In this document: in pieces, positions 43,116 through 53,309 of the stretch | Layout: every line of letters begins with the position of its first letter | How positions within the stretch are numbered: the first letter of the stretch is position 1 | Notes under the pieces: model-generated | Database searches by the model: none | Told to the model about the DNA's origin: nothing | The model's input: only the letters and a program-made list of their open reading frames with translations | NCBI GenBank assembly: GCA_020060465.1 | Contig: JAGVAD010000048.1 | Coordinates: 45,093-109,092 of the forward strand | Source of the DNA: Anaerolineales bacterium | GTDB taxonomy: Bacteria; Chloroflexota; Anaerolineae; Anaerolineales; UBA4823 | DNA length: 64,000 bases | Direction of reading: 5' to 3' | Program-made: the position numbers and the translations under genes

Positions 43116-44696
43116 ATGCCTCCTACTCGCGACCTCATCTTAGCGCTTGATAATGGCACACAAAGCGTGCGCGCCTTGCTGTTCGACCTGCAAGGCGACT
43201 TGTTGGCAAAATCTCAGGTGCCAATCGAACCCTATTTTTCGACCGCGCCAGGGCTGGCTGAGCAGCATCCGGAATATTTTTGGCAGGCGCTATGCCGCGC
43301 TTGCCAGGGGCTGTGGTCTTCCATTGCTTATGAAAGCGAGCTTGGCTTGTCGCGCGAACGCCTGGCTGGAGTCGCATTAACCACCCAACGCTCCACCGTG
43401 ATCAATCTGGATGAAAAAGACCAACCTTTGCGTCCGGCAATTGTCTGGCTGGATCAGCGCCGCGCTGAAGGTCTGCCGCCGTTGGGCGGTTTATGGGGTT
43501 TGGCTTTCCGCCTGGCCGGCATGTCTCGAACTGTGGCGTATTTGCAGGCGGAAGCAGAAGCCAACTGGATCGCCCAAAACCAGCCGGAGATTTGGAAGAG
43601 AACCCATAAATATGTCTATCTCTCCGGCTATCTGACCCATCGCCTGATTGGCCGCTGGATCGACTCAGTAGGCTGCCAGGTGGGCTACATGCCATTTGAC
43701 TATAAAAATATGCGCTGGGCGTCAAGTTGGGATTGGAAATGGCAGGTGTTGCCAATTGATCGGTCTATGCTAATTGATCTGGCGCCGCCCGCAACCGTGC
43801 TGGGAGAAATTACACCGCAAGCCGCTCAACAAACCGGAATACCTGCGGGATTACCCCTGATCGCTGCTGCATCCGATAAAGCTTGCGAGGTCATTGGCGC
43901 AGGCTGTCTATCGCCAAACATTGGCTGCTTAAGTTATGGCACCACCGCCACCATCAACACCACTCATAAAAGCTACATCGAAGTAATCCCTTTGATCCCT
44001 CCATACCCTTCAGCGGTTCCCGGCGCTTACAGCCTGGAGGTGCAAATCTATCGCGGTTTCTGGATGGTCACCTGGTTTAAGCAAGAGTTTGGCTTACCTG
44101 AACAGCGTCGCGCCAGCGAACTGGGAGTGGCACCCGAGACATTATTCGACGAATTGATTCGCAGCGTCCCCGCCGGATCGCATGGACTGGTGCTGCAACC
44201 TTATTGGTCGCCAGGGCTAAAAGTACCCGGCCCGGAAGCGCGTGGGGCGGTGATCGGTTTTGGCGACGTTCACACTCGCGCACATCTCTATCGCGCCATT
44301 ATCGAGGGCTTAGCCTACGCCCTTCGCGATGGCGCTGAGCGCACTGTCCGGCGGAGCGGCTCGCCGATCACCGAACTGCGCGTGGCTGGCGGCGGCAGCC
44401 GCAGCACCGCCGCCCTTCAGCTCACTGCTGATATTTTCGGTTTGCCTGTCGCCCGGCCGCATGTGGACGAAGCTTCGGGATTAGGCGCAGCCATAGACGC
44501 CGCGGTTGGCTTAGGCTTACACCGCAATTTTGAGCAGGCGGTGGCTGCAATGACGCGCATTCGAGACACCTTCGAACCAGACTCACAGACGCACCGTTTT
44601 TACGACGATTTATATCGAAATGTCTATCGGCGCATGTATCAACAACTCAAGCCATTGTACGAGGAGTTGTACCGTCTCTTTCCAGGTAAAGTTTAG
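43116..44696 (+). CDS. FGGY-family kinase (glycerol/carbohydrate kinase)
   Basis: 526 aa. ATG 43116 has AAAGGGG just upstream; a TTG nine codons earlier is possible. The ATP-fold motifs are [25 protein letters not shown] and [26 protein letters not shown]. The operon with glpD suggests glycerol kinase, but the sequence is closer to the xylulokinase/YgcE side of FGGY than to canonical GlpK, so a glycerol-like polyol or sugar is also possible. No glycerol facilitator is adjacent. Confidence 0.82.
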   Translation: MPPTRDLILALDNGTQSVRALLFDLQGDLLAKSQVPIEPYFSTAPGLAEQHPEYFWQALCRACQGLWSSIAYESELGLSRERLAGVALTTQRSTVINLDEKDQPLRPAIVWLDQRRAEGLPPLGGLWGLAFRLAGMSRTVAYLQAEAEANWIAQNQPEIWKRTHKYVYLSGYLTHRLIGRWIDSVGCQVGYMPFDYKNMRWASSWDWKWQVLPIDRSMLIDLAPPATVLGEITPQAAQQTGIPAGLPLIAAASDKACEVIGAGCLSPNIGCLSYGTTATINTTHKSYIEVIPLIPPYPSAVPGAYSLEVQIYRGFWMVTWFKQEFGLPEQRRASELGVAPETLFDELIRSVPAGSHGLVLQPYWSPGLKVPGPEARGAVIGFGDVHTRAHLYRAIIEGLAYALRDGAERTVRRSGSPITELRVAGGGSRSTAALQLTADIFGLPVARPHVDEASGLGAAIDAAVGLGLHRNFEQAVAAMTRIRDTFEPDSQTHRFYDDLYRNVYRRMYQQLKPLYEELYRLFPGKV

Positions 44697-44721
44697 CGTC
44701 AGACAATCGCCAGGAGAAAAA

Positions 44722-45864
44722 ATGACAGCGCAGACGCCAGCCAGATTTAATATCACCAAACTTCTATTGCAATTGAACGGGCTGGCGGTCATCGCGGCCG
44801 TTATTCATCACGCCATTCACTGGGTGTTGACTGGCATGTTCTTTTGGGCAGACCGTTATAAAGATGTGGTTGCGCCTGATCTCAGTCAACTTGGCAGTCC
44901 GCAATATTACCTGATACGATTAATGGATCAGCCGAGCATAGTTGCTGTGCCGGCTTTTTTGTTCGTTTCGGGTTATTTTATCGCCTTTGTTGCCGATCGG
45001 AATTCCAACAAGGTCGGGTGGAAGTATATCGTTACGCGGATAAAGTTCCTGATTATCCCCTATTTGATCTGGTGCTGTGTATATCTGGTCTTCAATTTTA
45101 TTCAGGGCAAGCAAATTGCCTGGTATGAAGCTGTAAGATTAATCATCACCGGCGGCATCTCTGCTCCTTTCTATTATGTAATACTGGTACTCCAGCTCTA
45201 TATCATCTCTCCATTGATAACCCCTTTAATGAGAAAGCATTGGAGAACTCTCTTGACGATTGCTGTATTGATTCAACTGCCTGGTATTTATTATAAATAT
45301 TCGTTATTCATCGTTCAGGGCTATCAGGTGCCACCCCTCGCCAGAGCTATATTTCTCGAATGGTATCTACCAGCTTACTTCTTATGGTTTTTGTTAGGAA
45401 TATTCGCAGGGATGCACATCTCCTTACTCAAAGGGTTTCTGGAGAAATCGAGACGTTGGCTTCCTTACGCCGTGTTCGGCGTTATGATTTTAGGGATAAT
45501 CGAATGGAACTTGATCCGCCAGGCAAGTGGTCGAACCTGGATCTCCCCACAAGAGACAATTCTCGACCGTGTCTTTACTTTCTTCATGCTGCTCTGGTTT
45601 TTCTCTGCACAAGGAATAGAGAACTGGCTGCCAGCGAGGCTACGTTCGTTTGGAATTAAATCATACGGTATCTATTTGATTCATCCATTAGTGCTGGAGA
45701 TAGCTGCCCGACTGACGTACCATTTCGCGCCAAAACTCATGGCCTATCCACTTTTATTCTTAATGTTCCTCACCATAGTCGGTGTCGGCGCCCCGATCTT
45801 ACTCATGGCAACGATTGAGCGTTCGCCCGCTCGACGTTTCTACAAGTTATTGTTTGGCGGATAA
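44722..45864 (+). CDS. Acyltransferase 3 (OafA/YrhL-like) membrane protein
   Basis: 380 aa. CAGGAG upstream of ATG 44722. Ten or so hydrophobic segments; conserved early His-rich LAVIAAVIHHAIHW, FVSGYFIAF, and late GIKSYGIYLIHPLVLEI. Acyltransferase-3 enzymes move O-acyl groups onto surface glycans, lipids or peptidoglycan. The gene is visibly more AT-rich than its neighbours, which hints at horizontal origin, although the membrane-protein codon bias explains part of this. Follows the FGGY kinase by 25 bp. Confidence 0.85.
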   Translation: MTAQTPARFNITKLLLQLNGLAVIAAVIHHAIHWVLTGMFFWADRYKDVVAPDLSQLGSPQYYLIRLMDQPSIVAVPAFLFVSGYFIAFVADRNSNKVGWKYIVTRIKFLIIPYLIWCCVYLVFNFIQGKQIAWYEAVRLIITGGISAPFYYVILVLQLYIISPLITPLMRKHWRTLLTIAVLIQLPGIYYKYSLFIVQGYQVPPLARAIFLEWYLPAYFLWFLLGIFAGMHISLLKGFLEKSRRWLPYAVFGVMILGIIEWNLIRQASGRTWISPQETILDRVFTFFMLLWFFSAQGIENWLPARLRSFGIKSYGIYLIHPLVLEIAARLTYHFAPKLMAYPLLFLMFLTIVGVGAPILLMATIERSPARRFYKLLFGG

Positions 45865-46030
45865 CGCTCGATTCCCTACGTTAGGTTTCCAACACAGCCG
45901 TGTAATTCCCCAACACATCACTCTCCTGTGCTGATAATTTCCGATTTATGATCTTATTTTTCGGTTATACTAACTATTGCTAGGCAAGATGACTTAATCC
46001 AGCCGCTCCAGCTCCTTCAGGAAGGTCTAT

Positions 46031-48952
46031 ATGGACAACCTGGTAGGCCAGACCCTCAACCGCTATAAAATCACCGCCCTGATCGGGGAAGGTGGAATGG
46101 GGGCGGTTTTCAAAGCCCATGATGTCACGTTACAACGCGATGTAGCCATCAAAATCATGCATGGCAATTTCGCCCATCAGGAAGACTTCCAGCAGCGTTT
46201 CCTTCAAGAGGCGCGCACAGCAGCCCGCTTCGATCACCCAGGCATCATTCAAGTGTACGACTTTGGCTCAGATCGCGGCCGCCTGTATATTGTGATGAAG
46301 TTCATCGCTGGCGATAATCTGGAGAAAATGCTGCGCGATCTACGCCAGCAGAACCGCTGGATACCGCTTGTTGAAGCGGTTGGTCTTATCCGCCAGGTCG
46401 CTCTGGCGCTGGATTACGCTCACCGTCAAGGCGTGTTACATCGCGATGTCAAGCCCGCCAATATCATGATCGAGCCAGAACCGTCTGACGGCTTGCCTTA
46501 TCGCCCAGTGATCACCGATTTAGGTCTGGCCAAGCTGGTCAAAGGCGGCTTCGCGACGCAAGATCACGCCTCGATGGGCACGCCAGCCTATATGTCGCCA
46601 GAGCAGGCGCTTGGTCAGACAACCGACGCACGCAGCGATGTGTACTCTTTAGGTGTACTGCTTTTCGAACTCGCCACGGGGCGATTGCCATTTCCCGCGC
46701 GAAGCATATTGGACGCCATCCAATATCATGTTCAAACGCCGCCTCCTGAGCCGCGTTCGCTGCGCCAGGACTTGCCCGAGTCTCTGGAAAAGATCATCCT
46801 GCAAGCGATGCAAAAAGAGCCAGCCAGCCGCTTCCAAAATGCTGGCGCTCTGGCGGAAGCGTTAAAATCCATCCTGCCGGAAGCCGCTAAAATTACGGAG
46901 GCGCCGGCCGGCGCCCAGGCGACGCTGAGCCTGTTCACCCAGTACCAAAATAGCTTGATTGAACCTCGTGGAGCTTCGATATTCGCCGATTTCGCCGCAG
47001 CCGATAAGAAAGAGATGGCTATGTCTGGAGAAAACGATCAAGCTCAGGAGCGCATTCAAATCCTGGCAGCCGACCAAACCACCAAAACGCTTCTGGTGAA
47101 GCGCCCCACGATGAGCATCGGGCGGGATCCAGATAACGACATTGCCTTGAATGATCCCAAAGCCTCACGCCAACATGCTCGCCTGGAATTTGACGGCCAT
47201 CAATATGTTGTGGTTGATCTGAACAGCACCAATGGCACTTACTTGGGTGGGACGCGCCTCATCCCCGGCGTTCCTCGCGTATGGGGAGTCGCGGATACAC
47301 TGAGGATCGGCGACTCATATCTTCGCTTGCTTCGCCCCGGGGAGTCTGCAGCGGCGACGCTGGCGGCGACAACCGCTGCGGCTCCCCCTGCGACCACAGC
47401 CCGCGCCGCGCCGCCCGCTTACATTCCACCAGCAGAACCCACTCGCCAGGCGGCAGCCCAACCATCTGCGCCCAAGTTTTCCAGCGACCTTCAACCGGCG
47501 CGCCTGCAGCCAGGGCAGGTTGGCGTCGTAACCATACAAAATCTGAGCGATCAGTCTGACGTTTATACGTTGAGTTGGGATTCACCCTCTGGCGAAGTTG
47601 AGTTCACCCCGCCCTATTTGCACGTCAACGCAGCCGCCGGCCAGGAGGTGGTGGTGGAATTTCGCCCAGATTTGAGGCGGGCAAATTTCTTCGGCGGAGA
47701 GAAGCGCTACAACTTCAGCGCCATGATCCGCTCCAATAGTGGCGCACAGAAAACCCACCAGGGCGAAGTAATCAGTCGCGCTGCGCTGCCCACCTGGAGT
47801 CTGCCATTGATGGCAATCGTCTGCCTGGGTCTGGCGGTTCTATCCATCTTCGCAGCCACGGTTTTGTTTGGCGGCGGCGACCTGCTGTCGGGTTCTGGAG
47901 CGCAAACCCAAACTGTTGCCTACACACAGACGCAATTAGCCCTGGCTAACGATCAAACTGCGACCGCTGTGCAAGCCACTACAACGGCTCTGGCGGATGC
48001 CAACCTTGCCACACAAACTGCAGCCACTGCCACCGGCGTTGCTAACGCCACCCTGCTGGCTGCCACTCAAACCGGCGTCCAGGAGAGCGCCCAGACTGCA
48101 ATCGCGCTCACCGCCCAGGCGCAGCAAGCCACTTTCGAGGCGGGCGCTAACCAGACAGCCCAGGCGCTGCAAGCCACCCAGCAGGCGGCAGCCGCTCAGA
48201 CAGCTAACGCCATTCAACTCACCAATCAAGCTGGGGTTATCCAGACCTCCGCTGCGCTCACCGCCATCTCAGCGCAGCTCACCCATCAGGCGCAATCCGC
48301 CACATTGACTGCCGCAGCGCAACGCCGCGTCGCCTATATCTTTTCCAGCGATAACAGCAAAGCCAACGACTATAAATCTTTCCTGCAGTCGCAAGGTTAC
48401 ATTGTGGATCTTATCCCCATTGCGAACGTTTTATCCACCGAGCTCACGCCCTATAAAGCGATTCTGATCGCCCCCGAAACCGGCAACGCCGCCGACTATC
48501 AGAACAACCCCTGGGGCGATCCGGCTGAGGTGCAGGCGAATACAGTCGCCGCCTATAACAAGCCCATCATTGGGTTGGGCCGCGGCGGAAGTTTGTTCTT
48601 CCAGGCCATAGGATTGTTCATCAACTGGGGACAATCCTGGGTGGGAAGTACAAACGAGATTTATGTCGTCAACCCCAGCGCGACCTTTTGGAACACACCC
48701 AACAGCATCGCGATCCCTGGCGACCAGATCATCAAGCTTTACGACAACCCCAGCGGATTTTTAGCTGTCTATTTGCCGGGTCCCATCGCCGGAGTGGTTA
48801 CGGTTGGACGTCAGTCCAATGACGCCGATCATTATCCACTAATCATCGAAGGTTCACGCTTCTTCCTTTGGGGCTTCGATGACGGCCCATCGAACATGTC
48901 CAATAAGGGTCAAAGAGCGTTTCTCAACATTCTATGGAACCTGGCGCCATGA
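46031..48952 (+). CDS. Transmembrane Ser/Thr protein kinase with FHA domain (active-looking)
   Basis: 973 aa. Kinase domain (about 10-275): G-loop GEGGMGAVF, VAIK with Lys41, HRD with Asp139 in LHRDVKPANIM, Asp163 in ITDLGLAKL, SPEQ; all catalytic residues present. FHA domain about 345-420 (MSIGRDPDNDIAL, ASRQHARLEF, LNSTNGTYL). A juxtamembrane beta-sandwich (about 490-585, LQPGQVGVVTIQNLSDQ) is followed by one TM helix (about 593-615) and a Thr/Ala/Gln-rich stalk (about 635-760). The extracellular C-terminal ~210 aa (RRVAYIFSSDNSKANDYKSFLQSQGY) resemble a glutamine-amidotransferase/DJ-1-like fold. Pairs with the next gene. A -10 TATACT lies at 45966. Confidence 0.88.
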   Translation: MDNLVGQTLNRYKITALIGEGGMGAVFKAHDVTLQRDVAIKIMHGNFAHQEDFQQRFLQEARTAARFDHPGIIQVYDFGSDRGRLYIVMKFIAGDNLEKMLRDLRQQNRWIPLVEAVGLIRQVALALDYAHRQGVLHRDVKPANIMIEPEPSDGLPYRPVITDLGLAKLVKGGFATQDHASMGTPAYMSPEQALGQTTDARSDVYSLGVLLFELATGRLPFPARSILDAIQYHVQTPPPEPRSLRQDLPESLEKIILQAMQKEPASRFQNAGALAEALKSILPEAAKITEAPAGAQATLSLFTQYQNSLIEPRGASIFADFAAADKKEMAMSGENDQAQERIQILAADQTTKTLLVKRPTMSIGRDPDNDIALNDPKASRQHARLEFDGHQYVVVDLNSTNGTYLGGTRLIPGVPRVWGVADTLRIGDSYLRLLRPGESAAATLAATTAAAPPATTARAAPPAYIPPAEPTRQAAAQPSAPKFSSDLQPARLQPGQVGVVTIQNLSDQSDVYTLSWDSPSGEVEFTPPYLHVNAAAGQEVVVEFRPDLRRANFFGGEKRYNFSAMIRSNSGAQKTHQGEVISRAALPTWSLPLMAIVCLGLAVLSIFAATVLFGGGDLLSGSGAQTQTVAYTQTQLALANDQTATAVQATTTALADANLATQTAATATGVANATLLAATQTGVQESAQTAIALTAQAQQATFEAGANQTAQALQATQQAAAAQTANAIQLTNQAGVIQTSAALTAISAQLTHQAQSATLTAAAQRRVAYIFSSDNSKANDYKSFLQSQGYIVDLIPIANVLSTELTPYKAILIAPETGNAADYQNNPWGDPAEVQANTVAAYNKPIIGLGRGGSLFFQAIGLFINWGQSWVGSTNEIYVVNPSATFWNTPNSIAIPGDQIIKLYDNPSGFLAVYLPGPIAGVVTVGRQSNDADHYPLIIEGSRFFLWGFDDGPSNMSNKGQRAFLNILWNLAP

Positions 48953-49051
48953 TCCAACGTCTCAGTTTGCAGCTAAGAATGCATCTGTCGATTCGGATGA
49001 TCCAGATGCAATTCTCGTCGGATTCGGGTCCCTTAAGTCAGGAGCATATCT

Positions 49052-52000
49052 ATGCTGGAGTTGATAGGCCAGACAATTGACCGCTACCAAATCGCTACAC
49101 GCCTGCGCGAAGAAAGATGGGGCGCGATATGGAAAGCCTACGATCCCAAATTTGATCGCACGGTTGCTGTGCACACGTTGTCATCTGAATGGGCGCAACG
49201 CGACCGTATGGGCGACTATGTGCTACAATCCGCCCGCGTCATCCTGCGCTTCCGTCACCCAGTTATCGCCCGCATCCTGGATGTAGGCCAATCCGATGAT
49301 TTGATCTATATTGTCCAGGAATATATCCCCGGTGGGAATCTGGGCGAATTACTATCCTCGATGCGGCAGGAAAACGCCTGGCCTTCCATGGCCGAGGCGA
49401 CACAGATTGTCATCGAATTGTGCCAGGCGTTGGATTATGCCCATCAACGCAATCTAATCCACGGCGCCTTAACGCCGGCCAGTATCCTGCTAAAAGACGA
49501 AGAAGGCGGGACGCTCCCCTATCAACCTGTGCTGGCGCAATTGGGCTTCTTCCACCCGGAGACGGTTGGCAAAGCAACAGAATCTCCCTATGGCGCTCCA
49601 GAGTTAGCGCGCGGTTCTCCCGCCAACGCCAGCGCAGACATCTTTTCGGCAGGCGCGATCCTCTACGAACTTCTCACCGCCCAAAAGCCGGAGCGCTATC
49701 CTTTTCCGCGACCTTCTACCATACGCCGCGAGATACCGGAGGAGATGGAGGATGCTTTACGGAAAGCGCTCTCGCCGGATCCCAGCCTTCGTTATGCGAA
49801 CGCTGCACAATTCGCTGCTAACCTCACCGCATTGTTGCCAAAATGCACAGAAATTCAGACGCCGCCGCCCAATCTGGAACGTTCCGAAAGCATCCAGGTT
49901 GCGTTAAAACGCAGCCTGGAAGACCCTATATATGCACCGTTGCGCCCCCCCGCCGCGCCGGAGGTCACCGCAGCGCCGGAGACTGAGCTCACTCAAGATT
50001 GGTTGCATATCCTGGAACCCGGCCAGGATGTACGTAGCGTCAACCTGAAAACCGGCGCCATGACCATTGGTCGTGGGCAGAATAATGACATCGTTATTGA
50101 CTTGCCCGGAATCTCGCGTTATCATGCCCGGCTGGAATTTAACGGAAAAGATTATCTCATCACAGATCTGCATAGCACCAACGGCACCTTTATCGAAGAA
50201 GATCGTCTTCCACCCGGCGAGCCGCGGGTGTGGTCGCCAGGAGAGAATTTGCGCATCGGAGAGGTGTGGTTGCGCCTCGAACGCGCCGGTCAATCTCAGA
50301 CGACGCGCGCTTTTGTAGCTGAAAGCACCCGACCGGCAAAAGGTTTGCCCCAAACGATGGCGGTATTCCTGACCGCGGATGGCCATTCTCTGGACGCATC
50401 ACAAGTGATACTCAGCTCACGCGGATGGGTAGGGGTGCATGTCGAGAACCCCCATTTGGTGGTAACGCCAGGCAGTAGCGTCAGTTTCTCTCTGATGGTT
50501 TTCAATCGAGGACCGCAGACTGACACATTTTTTATCGCCTTCGAGGGCCTACCAACCGAATGGCTGGCGAATCCTCCTCAGCCGATCAGTCTCCCCAGCG
50601 GCGGAGACCGCGAAGTTACTTTGACCATCCGTCCGCCGCGCACCTCCAGCGGACGCGCTGGCCGCCATCAGCTCATCCTGCGCGTATCCAGCCAAAACGC
50701 TCGCGACCAAATGGTTGAGCTACGTATGTCGGTCACCGTCACTGCGTTTTCAGAATTCTTCTCTGAATTGCAGCCCATCCATGTGCGCGCCGGCCAGGTT
50801 GGACAGATCTTGATCCACAACCGCGGCAACTTACCAGAGACGTTCACCGTGCTATGGGAGGATCGCACGCATGAACTGGTCTTCGATCCACCGCAAGTGC
50901 GGGTCACTGTGCCGCCAGGCAAATCTGCAGCAGTGGAATATCAGCCTGCGTTGCTCAAACCTCGCTGGTTCGGCGGCGAGAGCAACCACACCTTCAAAGT
51001 CCATGTGACGGCTCAAACCGGACAATTGCAGACGCACAGCGGGGAATATACTGGTCGGGCGATCATTCCGGCCTGGGCGCCCATCGCCCTTTCTGCCATG
51101 TGCGTTGTTCTGGCTTGCTTTCTGTTGCTGTTGGTTAATCAAATTACGACTCCCGCCCGCGCCAGCCGCAACACTGCCGAGGCGGGTCAAACCGCCATTG
51201 CTCAGGCGACGCAGATTGCAGTCAACGCCACCCAAACTGCTGAGGCTCTCGGTAGCGCTAATCAAGCCACTCAGCAAGTATTAACAGCCACCGCTGGCTG
51301 GGGCTTGTTAGACCCCGACGGGGACGGCCTGACCAACAACCTTGAGCTGCTCGCCGGCACAAAGATTGATAACCCGGACAGCGATGGCGATGGATTGTCG
51401 GACGGCGAGGAAGTGAACACCTGGAAGACCAATCCCAACCTGCCCGATAGCGACGGCGACTTGCTGCAAGACGGCGAGGAAGTACGCAAAGGCACCAACC
51501 CACTGAAGAAAGACACCGATGGGGATGGAATAGACGATGGCTTTGACCCCGATCCGCTCAATGCCCCTACTGCAACCCCGGTAGTGATCTTCACCTTCAC
51601 GCCACGCCCGCCTACACTGACCCCCACCTCGCCGATCGTCATCGCCGATCTGAGTGTGAGCATCAGCAATGGTCGTGGCTCGTCCGTTCCAGGTACCGGC
51701 GTCTCATACACGATCCAGGTGGTCAACCGCGGGCCTGGAGCAGCCAATAACGTCGCAGTTACTGCCGCCTTTCCCCCCACTCTGACAGGCGTCACCTGGA
51801 GTTGCGCCGCTTCTCCTGGCTCGCGTTGCCTCACCCCGAACGGAATTGGAAACGTCAACGCCAGGGTGGACTTAGCAGCCAATGGCAATGCGGCGCTGAC
51901 GGTTAGCGGCACCGTCGCCGCCACAGCCAGCGGGCAGCTTGCTGTTACCACATCCATCACGCCGCCGCCAGGGGTGGTTGACAGCAATACCATTGACAAT

Positions 52001-52804
52001 CAAGCCACCGATGTGGATACTCTGACGCCTCGGGTCAGCCTGAGCCTGACCAAGACCGATGGGCGAAGTTCCATCAACCCCGGTCAAAATATCACCTATA
52101 GCATTGTAGCAACCAATAACGGACCCAGCGCAGTGAATGGTGTCAGCTTGATTGACAATTTCCCCCCTGAGCTGACCAACATCTCGTGGACTTGCACTGC
52201 TACCCCCGGTTCAAGTTGTTCGGCCAGCGGCGTTGTTCCCGGCAATGTCAATACGCTGCTTAATCTGGTTCCAGGCGGATCAGCAACAGTGACCGCCAAT
52301 GCCACTCTAAAGAGCAACGCTACCGGCACCCTCTCGAACACGGCTTCGATCACTTCTCCCATTGACCCATTGGAAAACAATAAATCCGCTACCGATTCTA
52401 CGATCATCACCCCGTTTGCCGATCTTGCGCTCAGCGTTTCCGCGCCACCCACCACAACGGTCAGCACACCGCTGACCTACACTTTGACGATTACCAACAC
52501 AGGCCCTTCGGCAGCAACCAATCTCGCTTTGACAGGCCGTTTCCCAACCGATGCTGTCTGGATCACTGCCACTGTGATCGGTCCGCCTTCAACAATCGCC
52601 TGCACACCGTCTGCTGAAGCCTCGAACAATTTGGTTGTCTGCAACCTCGGCAATCTCACTGCTGGCGGGGTGCTCCATCTACAATTCGTCCTTCAAACCT
52701 CGCCCGCCCCCGGCCTGATGACCACCGTGTTTGACATTCGCGCCCAAGAGATTGACCCGAATGAAATTAATGATCGCGTAGAAATTCAAGTTACGCTCTA
52801 TTAA
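49052..52804 (+). CDS. Transmembrane FHA-domain pseudokinase with Ca-binding and DUF11 ectodomain
   Basis: 1250 aa, paralogue of the preceding kinase over its cytoplasmic part and collinear with it. Every catalytic residue is changed: Lys41 to His (TVAVHTL), Asp139 to Ala (IHGAL), Asn144 to Ser, Asp163 to Gln (LAQLGF), and the G-loop is REERWGAIW. FHA about 333-405 is intact (MTIGRGQNNDIVI, LHSTNGTFI). A NEW3-like domain (463-565), a second beta-sandwich (563-670) shared with the partner and a TM helix (about 673-697) follow. Outside are thrombospondin-type-3 Ca repeats (DSDGDGLSDGEE, DTDGDGIDDGFD; about 750-838) and three DUF11 domains (about 868-1250). AGGAGC precedes ATG 49052. Role: likely regulator or scaffold of the active kinase. 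Confidence 0.88.
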   Translation: MLELIGQTIDRYQIATRLREERWGAIWKAYDPKFDRTVAVHTLSSEWAQRDRMGDYVLQSARVILRFRHPVIARILDVGQSDDLIYIVQEYIPGGNLGELLSSMRQENAWPSMAEATQIVIELCQALDYAHQRNLIHGALTPASILLKDEEGGTLPYQPVLAQLGFFHPETVGKATESPYGAPELARGSPANASADIFSAGAILYELLTAQKPERYPFPRPSTIRREIPEEMEDALRKALSPDPSLRYANAAQFAANLTALLPKCTEIQTPPPNLERSESIQVALKRSLEDPIYAPLRPPAAPEVTAAPETELTQDWLHILEPGQDVRSVNLKTGAMTIGRGQNNDIVIDLPGISRYHARLEFNGKDYLITDLHSTNGTFIEEDRLPPGEPRVWSPGENLRIGEVWLRLERAGQSQTTRAFVAESTRPAKGLPQTMAVFLTADGHSLDASQVILSSRGWVGVHVENPHLVVTPGSSVSFSLMVFNRGPQTDTFFIAFEGLPTEWLANPPQPISLPSGGDREVTLTIRPPRTSSGRAGRHQLILRVSSQNARDQMVELRMSVTVTAFSEFFSELQPIHVRAGQVGQILIHNRGNLPETFTVLWEDRTHELVFDPPQVRVTVPPGKSAAVEYQPALLKPRWFGGESNHTFKVHVTAQTGQLQTHSGEYTGRAIIPAWAPIALSAMCVVLACFLLLLVNQITTPARASRNTAEAGQTAIAQATQIAVNATQTAEALGSANQATQQVLTATAGWGLLDPDGDGLTNNLELLAGTKIDNPDSDGDGLSDGEEVNTWKTNPNLPDSDGDLLQDGEEVRKGTNPLKKDTDGDGIDDGFDPDPLNAPTATPVVIFTFTPRPPTLTPTSPIVIADLSVSISNGRGSSVPGTGVSYTIQVVNRGPGAANNVAVTAAFPPTLTGVTWSCAASPGSRCLTPNGIGNVNARVDLAANGNAALTVSGTVAATASGQLAVTTSITPPPGVVDSNTIDNQATDVDTLTPRVSLSLTKTDGRSSINPGQNITYSIVATNNGPSAVNGVSLIDNFPPELTNISWTCTATPGSSCSASGVVPGNVNTLLNLVPGGSATVTANATLKSNATGTLSNTASITSPIDPLENNKSATDSTIITPFADLALSVSAPPTTTVSTPLTYTLTITNTGPSAATNLALTGRFPTDAVWITATVIGPPSTIACTPSAEASNNLVVCNLGNLTAGGVLHLQFVLQTSPAPGLMTTVFDIRAQEIDPNEINDRVEIQVTLY

Positions 52805-52849
52805 CAACAAGATGATAGGTATAAAATTCGTTGAAACGAGTGTATTGTT

Positions 52850-53287
52850 ATGGAGAACAAGCTTCCAGCGCGCCTGAAAGAGATTATCGAAGACTTTGCC
52901 TTTTGCGAAGGGCGAGAAAAACTGGAGTTATTGCTCCAATATAGCGAACAGATGCCGCCGTTGCCAGAAAGGCTCAAAAACGAGCGCGACCAGATGGAAT
53001 TCGTACCCGAATGTATGACGCCGGTATATGTCCACGCGGAGACGCACGACGGGCGTATGACTTTTTTCTTTGACGTGCCAGATGAATCGCCCACCGTGCG
53101 TGGTTTTGCCAGCGTCATCAGCGAAGGTCTGCGCGGCGCATCGCCGGAAGAAGTGCTGAACATCCCGAATGACTTTTATCAGCAAATGGGGCTTGACCAA
53201 ACGCTCACCCAGCAGAGACTGAACGGTATGGCGGCCATCCTGGCGCACGTGAAGCGTTTGGCTATTGAAGCGCTGACCACACTATAG
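52850..53287 (+). CDS. sufE: SufE family Fe-S cluster assembly protein
   Basis: 145 aa. Fits SufE over its length: KEIIEDFAFCEGREKLELLLQYSEQMPPLP, the sulfur-accepting Cys in VPECMTPVYV (E. coli SufE has GC in this loop), GFASVISEGLRGASPEEVLNIP, and the C-terminal GMAAILAHVK helix. It takes persulfide sulfur from a SufS-type cysteine desulfurase. No other suf gene is here. A TATAAA lies at 52820. Start ATG 52850. Confidence 0.85.
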   Translation: MENKLPARLKEIIEDFAFCEGREKLELLLQYSEQMPPLPERLKNERDQMEFVPECMTPVYVHAETHDGRMTFFFDVPDESPTVRGFASVISEGLRGASPEEVLNIPNDFYQQMGLDQTLTQQRLNGMAAILAHVKRLAIEALTTL

Positions 53288-53309
53288 TCTCCTCGCATAG
53301 GTCAAGATT

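Noticed and set aside
44722..45864. Genomic island around the AT-richer acyltransferase
   Set aside because: No integrase, direct repeats or tRNA flank it, and a membrane-protein codon bias explains part of the composition.
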